The translations under genes and the position numbers were made by a program. A DNA stretch of 56,800 nt from Stentor coeruleus. Its lineage: Eukaryota > Ciliophora > Heterotrichea > Heterotrichida > Stentoridae. The stretch spans positions 1-56,800 of the forward strand of contig MPUH01000405.1 of the NCBI GenBank assembly GCA_001970955.1, written 5' to 3'. The notes under the pieces are model-generated. The model worked only from the letters and a program-made list of their open reading frames with translations, made no database searches and was not told the origin of the DNA. Shown one piece after another: positions 39,975 through 50,827 of this stretch. Numbering within the stretch: position 1 is the first letter of the stretch; each line of letters begins with the position of its first letter.

Positions 39975-41140
39975 TAATCGATTTATTTAAAGATTTTATC
40001 GCTAGAATTTTCATAAGAAATAATTTTTCAGTTTAATAAAATCTAATTTTTGTTGTAGTTGCTAATTTATGTCTTTTTTGATATGGTTAATATTGCAAAT
40101 CATCAACTTATTATTTTTTTCATTCGATAGAACAAAACCTATTGTTATTTTTAAATTGAGATTTCATTATATAATTTATCTTAGAATTTCAACAAAGCAT
40201 TTGAAGTTAATTTTTTTAATGTTAAATATCTTATTGAATGATTAAAGTTAAAATTTTCAATAGTTTTTGTAGTTTGATTTAAGGATTTTATGATTCAGAA
40301 TCACTTAAAATAGTTGTTTATATAAAATTGTCATTAAACTCATTTTTATATTTTTGGTTAGTTGTTGAATTTGTATGAAAAACTGGTTGAAAAAGTAAAA
40401 TAATTTTACTGCATGAAATAAACAGTTAAAAAATTAAATTAATATTTTAATATAGTAACAGAAATATAAGACTTAAATAGAGAAATCAGCTTAGGATCTT
40501 GAGAAATTTAATAAGTAGACTGTTGAATCTAAAACTGATTAACAGAAAAAAAAGTAGAGAAAATTAAAGAGGGAACACAGAGACAGTTGAAGAAAATCTA
40601 AAAATATATTTTTGACCAGAGAATATTTTGGAAAAATCTGGGCTTATGATTAAAAATATAGGTGCTTCTGATTATAATTAAATGAAAAGAGTTGGAAATT
40701 TACTGCTGAGATTGTAATATGCTTGAAAATTTGTGTAAAATAAAATCGATAATAAGAATGTCTATTCGATAAAAAAATCAAGCATCTTTATATCCTCCAA
40801 AAAAACAACAACATACCTTATTTGAACATTAATATTAAACATACAATCAATTATGTTATTACAATAATTAATAGTTCCAAATATTGAATTCTCTAATAAT
40901 TATCATAAAAAAAGTATAAACCTATACAAAATTTCTTATTTAACCAATCTATTTCTCATCTATAATTACCCAAACAATTTTTCTCTACATATAAACTTTA
41001 ACCCAAAACCGAAAATTACATCTATAAAAAGCATCCACCTTATCTCCATATTCCCTTATTCTCAACCCTGATTTTTTACTAATCCAAAACCTAGCACCCA
41101 AAACAAAATCCAAAAAAAAAAAATACTATATTTATATTAA
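39975..41140. other. intergenic region with skew switch
   Basis: About 1.2 kb. The first two thirds are G-richer than C on the plus strand; from about 40790 to 41140 the plus strand is C-rich and nearly G-free. No gene, repeat or RNA seen. Confidence 0.55.
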
Positions 41141-41743
41141 TTATATCTCCTGCCTAACTGGTTTATCTCTATTGACAAAAAATCTGTTTCGACTTGATCT
41201 TTTAGCTAAAGGGTTAAATTTCTTTTTAATCATCAATTTGCTATTTGGAGTAACAAAAAACTTAATAAAATAATCATTAGTCCCTTCAAAGCCAAAATGC
41301 TGGTCAAGTTTATGATAGAGTTTTTTCTTATGAAAAATGTCAGGAAGCTCAGAGTTCTCCTGCCGTACTTGATCAACAAAAGAACTGGCTGTAAGTTTAT
41401 GTGAGCTTCGGACATCGATATCAGGAGAAAATCGGACTTTTTTAACTGAAAAATTCTCAGCTCGGGAAAATCTTTCTGGTGATGGAAAAAGCGATGCTTT
41501 TTTTATAAGGGCTTTTTTATTAAGGATTTCATTCTGTGTGGATTGTTTAGGTTTTATTTGTGGAGGAAGATCTAAAGCCTCACTTGGTAAGAATTTATCA
41601 TTTGGTAAGGATATATCACGATTTAAATTTTTTGTTGACATATATTGGGGGTTGTGGAAATATTCATTTTGGAGGACTTGGTGTGGGGATAAAGAACTGG
41701 GATTGTTGAATCTTTTTTGTGATAAGGTCCTTTTGTATAGCAT
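41141..41743 (-). CDS. small basic protein with KKVRFSPD motif
   Basis: A 200-residue protein, ATG to TAA, rich in Lys/Ser/Asn/Phe. A central KKVRFSPDIDVRS motif (about residues 99-111) is a good match to the RVxF docking site for protein phosphatase 1. An ordered-looking segment with HKKKLYHKLDQHFGFEG follows, and then a very basic tail (KKKFNPLAKRSSRNRFF). No known domain. A role as a PP1 partner is inference from one short motif, but it echoes the K-x-V-x-FD ends of the paralog family at 0.5-4.7 kb. Confidence 0.65.
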   Translation of the reverse strand: MLYKRTLSQKRFNNPSSLSPHQVLQNEYFHNPQYMSTKNLNRDISLPNDKFLPSEALDLPPQIKPKQSTQNEILNKKALIKKASLFPSPERFSRAENFSVKKVRFSPDIDVRSSHKLTASSFVDQVRQENSELPDIFHKKKLYHKLDQHFGFEGTNDYFIKFFVTPNSKLMIKKKFNPLAKRSSRNRFFVNRDKPVRQEI

Positions 41744-42249
41744 TATAAATGTCTTTATGAGTTTTTATTTTACTGATTATTTGGTATTAGGAGTAGATTT
41801 GAAGATTAAGATTTTAAAAGAGGAAGATTAGTTTGGATAAGTTTTAGGGATTATTTTGATAATTTTTATTGTAAAATTTATAAGTTTTAGGTGATTAGGG
41901 TTTATTTGAGGATTTAGTTTGGGTTTAAGATTAGGGAAAGATTTGATTAAGGGAATATTTTTCGAAGTGAACGGCATGAAAATATTATATGTAACTTAGT
42001 ATATTATTATGATAGGTTCTAGAATTTTTTTATATATATTGGGTGTTAGGGTGCTAAAAAAAATAATAAAAATTTATATATAAAATAATAATTTATTTCA
42101 ATAAACTATAAAAAATTTCAAAAAAATCCCTAAATCGCAGTATCTACTAAACCTCCCTACAAAACTTACTAAAATATATCAAAAACCCCTCCAAGCCATT
42201 TTCAACATCTACAACTCTTTCCATCCCATTCATTAAATCTTATGACAAA
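41744..42249. other. intergenic region with skew switch
   Basis: About 500 bp. The plus strand is G-rich and C-poor to about 42040, then C-rich and G-poor to 42249. No gene seen. Confidence 0.55.
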
Positions 42250-45200
42250 TTAGATAATAATTTTATAATAAGTCTGAACAATCTGGCATTTGTCAGCAGG
42301 CACATCAATACAATCCAAAGCTTTCTGCAATAAGCTAGGGTCTTCTAAAAATGTTGCATCAAACATAGGTGTTCCAAGTACCTTCGCTTTATTAGTAAAA
42401 TTTCCCCAAGGGTACTTCACATTAGTTTTTGACGGCCATGTCGAATGAGGTCTTTCTCTCAAATGGTCTAACAATATTTTCCTAATTTTTGGTGAATAAT
42501 CACCTTCAACAGCCATTTCAATACAAGCTAAAGCCATAGTTCCTCTTTTATCAGCAGAAAGCGAAGCTGCTGGTTTTTCCACAGTCTGTTTATACCATCC
42601 ACACATAGTCCCTTGTATATACAAAGCTGAGTATTTTTTATTTAAAGTCTTAAAAGCTCCAGTTATGCAGCTATTTTTCATAATCTCACAATGTCGGATC
42701 TGCACAGGGTCTGATTCAAAAGACGAATAGCAGAGTTCTATAAAAAACACTTGTGTATAAGCAATAAGATGTAACATATCAGCTATACCTGATCCTTTCC
42801 ATTTATTTGGATAAGTTTTTCTTAATAAATCTCTTATTTTCAATATCTGAAGTCTAGTATCTTTATTTGTCGTGAGTTTTTTATTCAATAATCCTTGATC
42901 TAATTTCAACTGCCCAAAAAGATTTATTAATTGTTTACGTACTGAACTTTCTGAGTCACCCCAAAGGTATTCTTGAACTTCATCTGGGGTAAGTAAATAA
43001 TAAGGTTCATGGTCGCTAGTCCTTTTCATACAATATTTGATTTTATCAACTGCCATTACAAGATTTTGAAGTCGTGAATCTAAAGTTATTTTCTTGTATA
43101 TTTCTAATGATATACTTTCTAATTCTTTTTCAATCACAAGAAGTACTAAAGATATCCATATTTTAAGCCATTCAGGACAATCATTTAACACACAGTTTCT
43201 TATATAAAATTTCTCACATATAGCTTGATCTATAGCATTGAATTTACTTATACAAGCATGAAGCATTAAAGAAGCTCTATGGAGGAAATTGTGGAAACTT
43301 GGGATATTACTTGAGTTCTGAGCATGGGCTAAATAAAAAGATCGACATATTGAGGATGCACATAAACAAACGGCATTAAGATGCTCTTCTCGGCTTTCAG
43401 TTATAGAATTATAGTCAAAAGTTAACTCATCAAGGTATTTTATATCACTAAGAGCATACATACCTATTGAATATTTGCCTTCAGCAATCATTGTTACAGT
43501 ACCACAATTAGGTGAACATGAATGACTAAGCCGACTTGCATAACTTCCATAAAATATTGGGTCTACTATAAGTACATCGTATCCATCTGGGTCATCATGA
43601 TGCCTTTCTAACATTATATTATAAAAATCAGGTAAAGCTTCAACTGAGTTTTCTTTTTTCTTTAGTTGATTTGTTAAACTTTTTATTATATCCTGTTTTT
43701 CATACCATTTAGATGGGGAATACAATTGGCCAAAGTACTCGATTATAAGAGAATTTTTTGGGATCCCATGTGGATTTGAACATATCACCCCAGTTCCTTT
43801 AGGATGAATCCTAAACTCATTAAGAACTATATCTTGACTTAAAAGAGAACTTAAACCTGTTATAGCATTATAAAGTCCATCTGCATATCTTTTGTCTCGT
43901 AAAGTGAATATTTTGTTTGTGTCGTTTATTATATAAACTAAAGCATTTATTATATTCCAGTTTTCAGTAGTCACAGAGTTTATAGCCTTAGTTAAAGCTT
44001 TTGATATGAATTTATGCATTTTCTGAGATACTGGATGACGTATATAAGCCATTATGTTTCTATAAGTATATGTATCAAAACCCCATGTTGGGATTTCTTT
44101 AACATCATGGCCAAGTTTTTGGAACTGTTTAAGACTGATTTGCCGGTTTTGGCATTTGTCTTCAAAACATTCACAATCGTCACTACATTCAACTCTTATT
44201 GATCTATCAGAATTATTACTTTTCCATGTGCTGTTTGCTAGTTCAAATGGTCCTAAGGTTGATAAATCTTCACATTCTTGACCATTACATTTACCTCTTT
44301 TATGGGTAAAAAGTCGTTTATATGTCCCTTCTGAGACTTCAGAATAATCTGAAATCATTTCATATTGTCTACTTTCGAAAGCTTCTTTATGCCATATTGA
44401 GGTCACTTTCGCTGCAGCTTGATTTGTTTGTAGGGAAGTCTGCCAATCATCAAGAACAGCTTCTTCGAATGCTTTTTTATTTTTTTTCAGATGCTGGATT
44501 ACTAGGTCCCAAAAGTTGTTGATATAGATTTTCTCGCCTTCAGTTTGCACGGACTGAAGTTTGCTTATGATCATTTTACGTAGGTCTCTGAGGACTTGGG
44601 AGATGCTAAAATATGCATGGCCACGGACATAGAAATTGTATATATGATCAAGATTTGTGATTTTTTTGTCTTCATATTCTCTATAATTTTCGACATACTT
44701 CGGCTCGTTTTCTTCTACAACATCATTAATTTCCCTAAAATCTAAAATATTCTGCGGTGTAGTCATTTTAAATTTTTTACTAGGCTGGCCTCCTGATCTT
44801 TTAATAACAATCGCAATATGTTCATCTACTGAATCCACATAGCATCTCGCAGACAAAGACTCAAGAATATTTTCTTTATAACCCTCCAGAAAATTCGTTG
44901 AATCTTCTCTAAACATCATAAGAAAATCTGCTTTTATAATCCTTTCCATAATATCCTCTAATATCAAACAAGAACTTGGTCCTCTCACAGGGGGAAGTTC
45001 CTGATTTTTCGGCTTCCTCACAAATTTCTTCTTTTCTGAACACCCACAGTCGAAATTTTCCCCAACAATTTTCCAGGTTTTGTTTATAACACATGAAATA
45101 TGCATACTTTCCTTACAAACATAACATGTTATAGCAGCACTTTTACTTGGGGATTTACAAAATACACAAGGACTTTGATACAAAGATTGAGGAAAATTAT

Positions 45201-45462
45201 AAGAAACTGTACAATTCAAAGCATTTTTAGTTATTTTTAGCTCTTGTGTTGATTTTATATAAGGTTTAAGTAAAAGACCACAGAATAAATGAAGCCATTT
45301 CCTATTATCTGTTTTGATAAAAACACCATTGGACATTGAACATGCTATGCATTTTAAAGCACTAGGGGATAACCCTTTAACACAAGGACTACATTTCCAT
45401 TCAGTTATTTTTAAATCACTGTAAAGACCAACGCCGCATGTGTTGCATAGGATTTTATGCAT
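42250..45462 (-). CDS. SET-domain histone methyltransferase, ATXR3/SDG2-like
   Basis: A 1070-residue protein, ATG to TAA. Residues 1-145 carry a PHD/extended-PHD zinc module with repeated Cys pairs (CNTCG, CSPC, CIAC, WLHLFCG, CVFC, CYVC). Cys-rich pre-SET follows near 424 (CSDDCECFEDKCQNRQ) and leads into GHDVKEIPTWGFDTYTYRN. The SET domain spans about 545-690: GTGVICS, IIEYFGQLY, then RLSHSCSPNC in place of the usual R-F/I-x-N-H-S-C-x-P-N, GMYALSDI, ELTFDYNS, and a post-SET CLCASSICRSF. The helical C-terminus includes VQEYLWGDSESSVR. Motif order matches the plant H3K4 methyltransferase ATXR3/SDG2 (from recall). Expected to be nuclear, with a probable role in active-chromatin marking. Confidence 0.85.
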   Translation of the reverse strand: MHKILCNTCGVGLYSDLKITEWKCSPCVKGLSPSALKCIACSMSNGVFIKTDNRKWLHLFCGLLLKPYIKSTQELKITKNALNCTVSYNFPQSLYQSPCVFCKSPSKSAAITCYVCKESMHISCVINKTWKIVGENFDCGCSEKKKFVRKPKNQELPPVRGPSSCLILEDIMERIIKADFLMMFREDSTNFLEGYKENILESLSARCYVDSVDEHIAIVIKRSGGQPSKKFKMTTPQNILDFREINDVVEENEPKYVENYREYEDKKITNLDHIYNFYVRGHAYFSISQVLRDLRKMIISKLQSVQTEGEKIYINNFWDLVIQHLKKNKKAFEEAVLDDWQTSLQTNQAAAKVTSIWHKEAFESRQYEMISDYSEVSEGTYKRLFTHKRGKCNGQECEDLSTLGPFELANSTWKSNNSDRSIRVECSDDCECFEDKCQNRQISLKQFQKLGHDVKEIPTWGFDTYTYRNIMAYIRHPVSQKMHKFISKALTKAINSVTTENWNIINALVYIINDTNKIFTLRDKRYADGLYNAITGLSSLLSQDIVLNEFRIHPKGTGVICSNPHGIPKNSLIIEYFGQLYSPSKWYEKQDIIKSLTNQLKKKENSVEALPDFYNIMLERHHDDPDGYDVLIVDPIFYGSYASRLSHSCSPNCGTVTMIAEGKYSIGMYALSDIKYLDELTFDYNSITESREEHLNAVCLCASSICRSFYLAHAQNSSNIPSFHNFLHRASLMLHACISKFNAIDQAICEKFYIRNCVLNDCPEWLKIWISLVLLVIEKELESISLEIYKKITLDSRLQNLVMAVDKIKYCMKRTSDHEPYYLLTPDEVQEYLWGDSESSVRKQLINLFGQLKLDQGLLNKKLTTNKDTRLQILKIRDLLRKTYPNKWKGSGIADMLHLIAYTQVFFIELCYSSFESDPVQIRHCEIMKNSCITGAFKTLNKKYSALYIQGTMCGWYKQTVEKPAASLSADKRGTMALACIEMAVEGDYSPKIRKILLDHLRERPHSTWPSKTNVKYPWGNFTNKAKVLGTPMFDATFLEDPSLLQKALDCIDVPADKCQIVQTYYKIII

Positions 45463-46198
45463 ATTATAAGTAATTTATTTTTATAACATTCATTATTTTT
45501 AAGGTGGTTGTTAGATGATTTTTAATAGGTGGATAAGAAATGTGTTAAAATAAGAAGTTTAGAGAGGATGTTAGGTTGGTGTTAGGTTTGATGATATGAC
45601 TAGGATGATATGTTTGATTTTGAGTGGTTTAATAGGATTAATTTGGGAAATTTTGGAAATTTGGTTTTTTATAGGGAAGATGAGGTTTTGATTGATGGAT
45701 GAGAGGATTTTTTTATTGGGTTTTTGAGGATGAGGATGTGTTGGGGATATGGTTGAGAGGATTTTTTGTTATAAATTGTGGATTTTTGGGTTATTTGATA
45801 GGAGTTTAGGTTAAGTGGATTTTAGGGTAAGGATATATAGGTGTGTGGTTATTGAGAGGATTATAGTATGTGAATAGTAAATATAAGGTTTAAAACTTAT
45901 AAGAAATAAACTTGGGTAATTTTCTGATAACAAAAAGCTTTTTATATACTGAGTGCTTATATAAACTAAATAATTTTTATGAAATTTGTTTTTATTTCAA
46001 GAATTACGTTTATTATTCTAAATTACACAGTTTTATACTAAAAGAAACCCTGTCACCCAAAACAATGAAGAAAATCGGTATATTTTCAATACAGAAATTC
46101 AATAAAAAAACTATGCTTGTGTATAAAAACCCTTTAATTTCACTGTATAAATTATTTAAGCATAAACATCTTGCAGATTAGTTAATTATAATAATCTA
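45463..46198. other. intergenic region, extreme G skew
   Basis: About 735 bp. From 45480 to 45880 the plus strand is strongly G-rich and nearly C-free; in the 60 bases 45661-45720 there are 20 G and no C. An 89-codon plus-strand frame (45912-46181) begins at TTG and looks like chance. Confidence 0.6.
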
Positions 46199-46447
46199 TT
46201 ATCCTTGTCTTTTACAGCATGGTATATAGCTAATTTCATGTATTTGCTGCTTGTATAAGCTTATTTCTCGTTCTATTTTATATTGATACTGCTGTATTCT
46301 GTGCTTATAAATAATACTTTCATCTTCCATTGTGATGTCTGTTGTCATTACTCGTTTGCGTTTTGCGACTTCAGGAACAGATATTTTGCATCTCTTTCCA
46401 TTTACGTTCCAAGCCCAGTCCATAATATTATAATCCCGCCAGGCCAT
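46199..46447 (-). CDS. small unrecognised protein
   Basis: An 82-residue protein, ATG (MAWRDYNIMDW) to TAA. It is charged, with a basic patch (VPEVAKRKRVMTTD), an amphipathic, possibly coiled-coil helix (HRIQQYQYKIEREISLYKQQ), and a C-terminus with a Cys pair (YIPCCKRQG). The composition is balanced and unlike random AT-rich DNA, which supports coding. No domain recognised and no neighbour suggests a role. Confidence 0.5.
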   Translation of the reverse strand: MAWRDYNIMDWAWNVNGKRCKISVPEVAKRKRVMTTDITMEDESIIYKHRIQQYQYKIEREISLYKQQIHEISYIPCCKRQG

Positions 46448-46894
46448 ATTCTGAGGATTTTAAGCGATTATTTTCATAATTTTCATAAGCCTTTTCAAAA
46501 TTATATAATAGAATAAAAGATTTCTGGGTATTTTTCCTAAAGGTTTAGGCCGGATTGTTTCTTTTTTGTAGTTTTTTTATAAGGTTTTTGTATTTTATTA
46601 GAAAATTTTATATGGCAAGGAAAATCTATAAGGCATAATCAATAACTTCTCCGACTTTATCATTTGAAAGATAACCTTAAAAAACCTAACTCAGCAAATA
46701 AATTTAACTTATCATAACCTAAAAAAAAAAAAATCCAAAACATCAATCCAAATATAATCTCCCTCAAAAACTTCAATAATTATATTTCATTAACCTAATC
46801 CCAATAAATCTATCATTAAAAATCCTTCACCACATCTTTAAACTATAATTTTCCTAAAAACTCTTATCAAAACTCAAAATAAAATCCTATAATC
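46448..46894. other. intergenic region, C-rich 3' flank
   Basis: About 450 bp. From about 46640 to 46890 the plus strand is C-rich and G-poor, matching the 3' flank of the RBR-like gene. No gene seen. Confidence 0.5.
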
Positions 46895-47740
46895 TTACAT
46901 AAACTTATTTTCTTTCAAAGATGAACATTTGCAATTTATCGCATAATTCAAACATTCACTACAAAACTGCACATTACACTTGCAAACCTGAATTCCTTTT
47001 TTCTTAATCAAAACCATCTCTGAGCATCCAGGGCATTTTTTACGATTAGGGACATTTTTCTTAAATTCATCACATGTTTGATTATCATGAAATTCTAACA
47101 AGCAATTCAAACAATAACTTACCCTGCATTTAGGACACCCAATTCTTTTTGTATTATTTGTATCTACTTCAAGTTGAGTCCCACAATTTTTACATTCTAA
47201 AACTCTTAATTGCTCACCCATTGCTATAAGAATCCCTGTTTTCTGATGTTTTTGGAAATACTCAGTATCGATTCTTTTGCTTATATCCCTTTCTATAATC
47301 TCACTATGACATTCTGGGCATGCTAAAGGGAAAATCTGCTTATCGATCATAATCTCTATATACGCCTTTAAGCATTTCGGATGAAAAAGATCAGCACAAG
47401 TTTCTAAATACTGGATTTCCATATCAGGCACAGGATGTTTACATAGTTTACAAGGATAATCTTGTCTGTAAAAGCTACTTTTCTTAACAACAACAGTTTT
47501 ATTAGCTTTCGACAATGATATAAGTTCTTTAGCTTTCCCCAAATTACTTTTCAAAAGGAAGTTGTAAAAATCAATCTTTTGATATGTTGTTGTTAAAGAT
47601 GATGAAGCTTCAGCCATAAACCTAAAAATCAAAGCTGCTGATAATGATGTCGTACCAATAACAATCCCAGCAATAAGAGCTTCAAAAATCTCCATCTTTG
47701 GGTATTTGTCAATAAGTTTTCTAAGTTCTTCTAAATCCAT
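46895..47740 (-). CDS. RBR-type (RING-IBR-RING) protein with N-terminal membrane helix
   Basis: A 281-residue protein if started at MDLEELRKL. An ATG nine codons upstream (47767) is possible, but the extra residues are purely hydrophobic and would overlap the tight 3' end of the kinase gene (stop at 47781). Residues about 20-40 (IAGIVIGTTSLSAALIFRFMA) are a likely membrane helix. RING1 starts at CKLC (about 95); an IBR follows (CKNC ... CPKC ... CLNC), then a RING2-like part (CPGCSEMV ... CKCNVQFCSEC). In RING2 the usual catalytic Cys of the G-G-C-x-H-M-x-C motif is replaced (KKKGIQVCKC), so transthiolation looks impaired. It could work as a plain RING-type E3 or a scaffold at a membrane. Confidence 0.78.
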   Translation of the reverse strand: MDLEELRKLIDKYPKMEIFEALIAGIVIGTTSLSAALIFRFMAEASSSLTTTYQKIDFYNFLLKSNLGKAKELISLSKANKTVVVKKSSFYRQDYPCKLCKHPVPDMEIQYLETCADLFHPKCLKAYIEIMIDKQIFPLACPECHSEIIERDISKRIDTEYFQKHQKTGILIAMGEQLRVLECKNCGTQLEVDTNNTKRIGCPKCRVSYCLNCLLEFHDNQTCDEFKKNVPNRKKCPGCSEMVLIKKKGIQVCKCNVQFCSECLNYAINCKCSSLKENKFM

Positions 47741-47780
47741 TTGCAGTATTATTATAAGTATTTTCATAATATACAACAAT

Positions 47781-49271
47781 TTATAGCTTTAATTTATTTA
47801 AAAAAAAACTCATATCCTGGAATTTAGGACTTGCTTTATATGAGCTATTAAGGGTATTTTGCCTATAATCAAAAGATTGGTTTATTTTTTTCGATGAACT
47901 CGCCCGGACGCTTTTGATTTTCTGTGTCCGTAGCCTTGCTGGTCTTGATCCAGTTCTTGATTGATCTTTAGCAATACCTTTAGCAGCACTAACATATCTT
48001 CTACTTCTTATGTTTCTAATATTAGGAGTATTTTCTTTTATATGACTATTGGATTTAGTTGATATAACCCTAGCTGGAGAAGGATTTTTTTTGTTTATAT
48101 CATTATCATGTAAAAATGATCCTCCTGTGCTTTCAACTTTTTTTTCTATATATTTTCTATGACGTAAATTTGGTTTTATGTTTAAAGTTAGAAGAGGGGC
48201 AAAAGGTAATAAAGGAGGATGAGGGAAGATAGTTTTTTCACTTGGTAATTGAACGACACCTTCATTTGCTTGATATTTTTTCATAAGAAGGTAATATGTT
48301 GTTGTTATATGGTTATGTTTATTAGCTTCTATGCATTTTTGCCCATGTTCAGTATCGATATTAAAGTCATTAAGTTTCTGTAGGATATCTTTATTTATAG
48401 GGATTTGAGTATAACCAACAAGGATTCCTTCAGTGGATTTACTTGACACTTGATTGAACCAAGGGTGTTTACGAATATCTTCAATTGTGTACCGTTTATC
48501 TGGATCAGTATTTAATATACATGAAAGCATATCTTTTGTCAAATCAGATACCCATTCAGGAGTCTCATACTCACAGTTAAGGATTTTCTTATACAAATCA
48601 GCAGTATTTGGATCTTCAAATGGTAAATACCCACTGACCATAGCAAACAATATCACTCCTGTACTCCACAAGTCAACCCTTGACCCTATATATTTCTTCC
48701 CAGCAATCATCTCTGGAGCAGCATAACACGGACTTCCACATGCTGTTTGAAGCAACTCTCCAGGTTTATAAGTATTAGAAAGCCCAAAATCAACTATTTT
48801 TATATTTTTGTTACAGTCCAAAAGTAAATTCTCCGGCTTTAAATCTCGATGAACCACTCCAAGCTTATGAATATACTCAACTCCTGATATTATTTGCTGG
48901 AAAAAACGACATGCTTCTTTATCTTCTAAACGACTATTCGCCACAATATAATCAAACAACTCACCGCCACTTGCATATTCCATGATCAAAAACAAATGCC
49001 GAGGCGTTTCTATTATCTAAATACCCAATACCTCATAAAGTTGGATTATATTTGGATGACGTATTAGCTTAAGGATATGAATTTCCCGAGCTACCCTTTC
49101 GACATCAGCAACATCTTTGATTCGGTCTTTTTCTAAAATTTTCACAGCAACTTTTTCTTCAGTCAAAGTATGTGTACCGAGTTTCACCTTGCCGAAAGTT
49201 CCTTGGCCGATAGTCTTACCCAAAGTATACTGGCCGATTGTTTTAACTTTCCTATCATTTTTACTGTCCAT
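47781..49271 (-). CDS. SNF1/AMPK-family serine/threonine kinase
   Basis: A 491-residue protein from two exons across the 15-nt intron at 49010-49024; splicing restores [20 protein letters not shown], the usual family sequence. The kinase domain spans residues 15-265: GQGTFGKV, Lys44, HRDLKPEN with Asp138, DFG at 156-158, activation loop LLQTACGSP with Thr171 (LKB1-type site), [12 protein letters not shown] and GVILFAM. A UBA-like autoregulatory helix bundle follows (about 277-330, [16 protein letters not shown] ... YYLLMKKY). The C-terminal 160 residues are basic and disordered, without an obvious KA1 domain. It is therefore an AMPK-related kinase, likely responsive to an upstream activating kinase; energy sensing is not shown. 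Confidence 0.92.
49010..49024 (-). other. 15-nt intron
   Basis: Minus-strand GTATTTAGATAATAG, splitting a Glu codon after its first base. If retained it brings an in-frame TAG. It falls inside the conserved kinase core, which makes the call secure. Confidence 0.93.
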
Positions 49272-49468
49272 GAAGTTTATATCATTTTTAAATTCAGTTT
49301 GGGATTTCGAATACCTTTTTGTTGACGGAGATGAAAATTTATTGTTATTAGAAGTTTTAGAAAATCATCCAAGTTGTGGTTTTGTATGTGGAAATGATGA
49401 AAAAGTTGATGTTTATTGAGTGTAATAAGTTGTATTTTAAAGGGGAATTATATAGTTTAGTTTATAAG

Positions 49469-50827
49469 TTAATTTCTTTTTAAAGGCATGTATTCATATT
49501 TATCAGGTTCTTCTTCATAATAATCTCCATAAAGGTCGCTAGAAAAAAGACCGATTTGTAGTTCATTATTACACATTTCTTCACTACTTTCTTCACTCAA
49601 AGGTGGTTCAGGTTCAGTTTTCTCAAAACACTCCATAGACATCTGTATTTTATCCTTAAGTATTTTATCACTATGTGAATTAAGATCTTTTTTCCCAGTA
49701 CCTAATTTATTTCTTTCACTTCTAACAATCCAAGGTATAACTTTAACATCAACATGTGTTTTTTTAACTTTTTTCTGACTTTTTATATTGTAATTTCTAA
49801 CTTCTTTTGTCGATTTACTTCTTAATGATGTTTTTTTCCCTATACGACTTTTGCTTATATACTTTTTAGAGTACTCTTTTGATAATGTTGAAAACAATGG
49901 GCATGAAAGTGGAATAAAAGCTTTACATAATGAAATAGCTCTTTTTAAAAACCCTTTAGCTTTTATAGGCTCATGAGAATTTATATCAAATTCTCGATAT
50001 ACTAAATAATAAGCGCTTATGGCCATACAGATTTTATCTAGCATAAAATCCCTACTAAGTTCAACTTTTATACTATGTAAAGCTTTGATTTCATTAATAG
50101 TCAAGTGTTTGATTTCAAAAATCTCATCAAAAGTGACTTTTTCTATCCAAAGTGAACTTTTTTGCCCTCCAAGAACTGTGTTTAGGGTAAATTCGTCTGG
50201 GTTTTTTTTCGAACTTTTGCCATTCATCAGTAAATATAAAAACTGCAACAAATCGTGGGCTTCGTTGTAAAAATCGTAATATCCTTTAGGTTTTGTTGTT
50301 GATGTCAATGGCGATTGTGTGTGGGGTTTTTTAAGTTTAACATTAGTACAGTGGTTTAAACAGAGTTTTATTGATAGGATTGAAGCTTTAACTGCTTTTT
50401 TTGCTGTGTCCAAAGCGCTAGGATGGTTTTTTTGTTTGGCAAAACAGTCTGCTAGTTGTATATAAAGGAGGCATAAGTATCTGATTTTCCTTATTTTATC
50501 AGACTTCCGAATTATTGTTGAGGTTTTATAGTTCCCAAGTTTAGACTTTACGTTATATACACAGGCTTCTAAATAAGCTGAACTTTCTGTGAAATTGTTT
50601 AGTCGCTGATGACAAAGAGCGATATTATGAAGAGTTACGAGGATTAGGTCAGAGTCTAGGCTAAGATTTTGGTTTACTAGGACTTCTAAAGATTTCTCGC
50701 ATTTTTTCAACTCTTCAAGACCTGATTGGAAATCTTGGCTTTGGATGTATGAGGAAGCTTTGGACATGGACTCAAGGAGTGGGTTTGTGAGATGCTCTTT
50801 TTGTTGGAGTTTTTTGGATTTTTCCAT
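49469..50827 (-). CDS. TPR-like helical protein
   Basis: A 452-residue protein, ATG to TAA. The N-terminal about 190 residues are tetratricopeptide-like helical pairs: SSYIQSQDFQSGLEELKKC, TLHNIALCHQRLNNFTESSA, YIQLADCFAKQKNHPSALDTAKKA. A middle helical region (about 200-310) includes EIFEIKHLTINEIKALHS, and then a basic linker (KKTSLRSKSTKEVRN). The acidic C-terminus (SEESSEE, YYEEEPDKYEYMPLKRN) could bind a basic partner. TPR arrays act as protein-protein adaptors; no partner is identifiable here. Its 5' flank is the G-rich region at 50828-51200. Confidence 0.72.
   Translation of the reverse strand: MEKSKKLQQKEHLTNPLLESMSKASSYIQSQDFQSGLEELKKCEKSLEVLVNQNLSLDSDLILVTLHNIALCHQRLNNFTESSAYLEACVYNVKSKLGNYKTSTIIRKSDKIRKIRYLCLLYIQLADCFAKQKNHPSALDTAKKAVKASILSIKLCLNHCTNVKLKKPHTQSPLTSTTKPKGYYDFYNEAHDLLQFLYLLMNGKSSKKNPDEFTLNTVLGGQKSSLWIEKVTFDEIFEIKHLTINEIKALHSIKVELSRDFMLDKICMAISAYYLVYREFDINSHEPIKAKGFLKRAISLCKAFIPLSCPLFSTLSKEYSKKYISKSRIGKKTSLRSKSTKEVRNYNIKSQKKVKKTHVDVKVIPWIVRSERNKLGTGKKDLNSHSDKILKDKIQMSMECFEKTEPEPPLSEESSEEMCNNELQIGLFSSDLYGDYYEEEPDKYEYMPLKRN

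Noticed and set aside
45912-46181. 89-codon plus-strand open frame
   Set aside because: TTG start, Phe/Tyr/Lys-biased composition and no recognisable motif.
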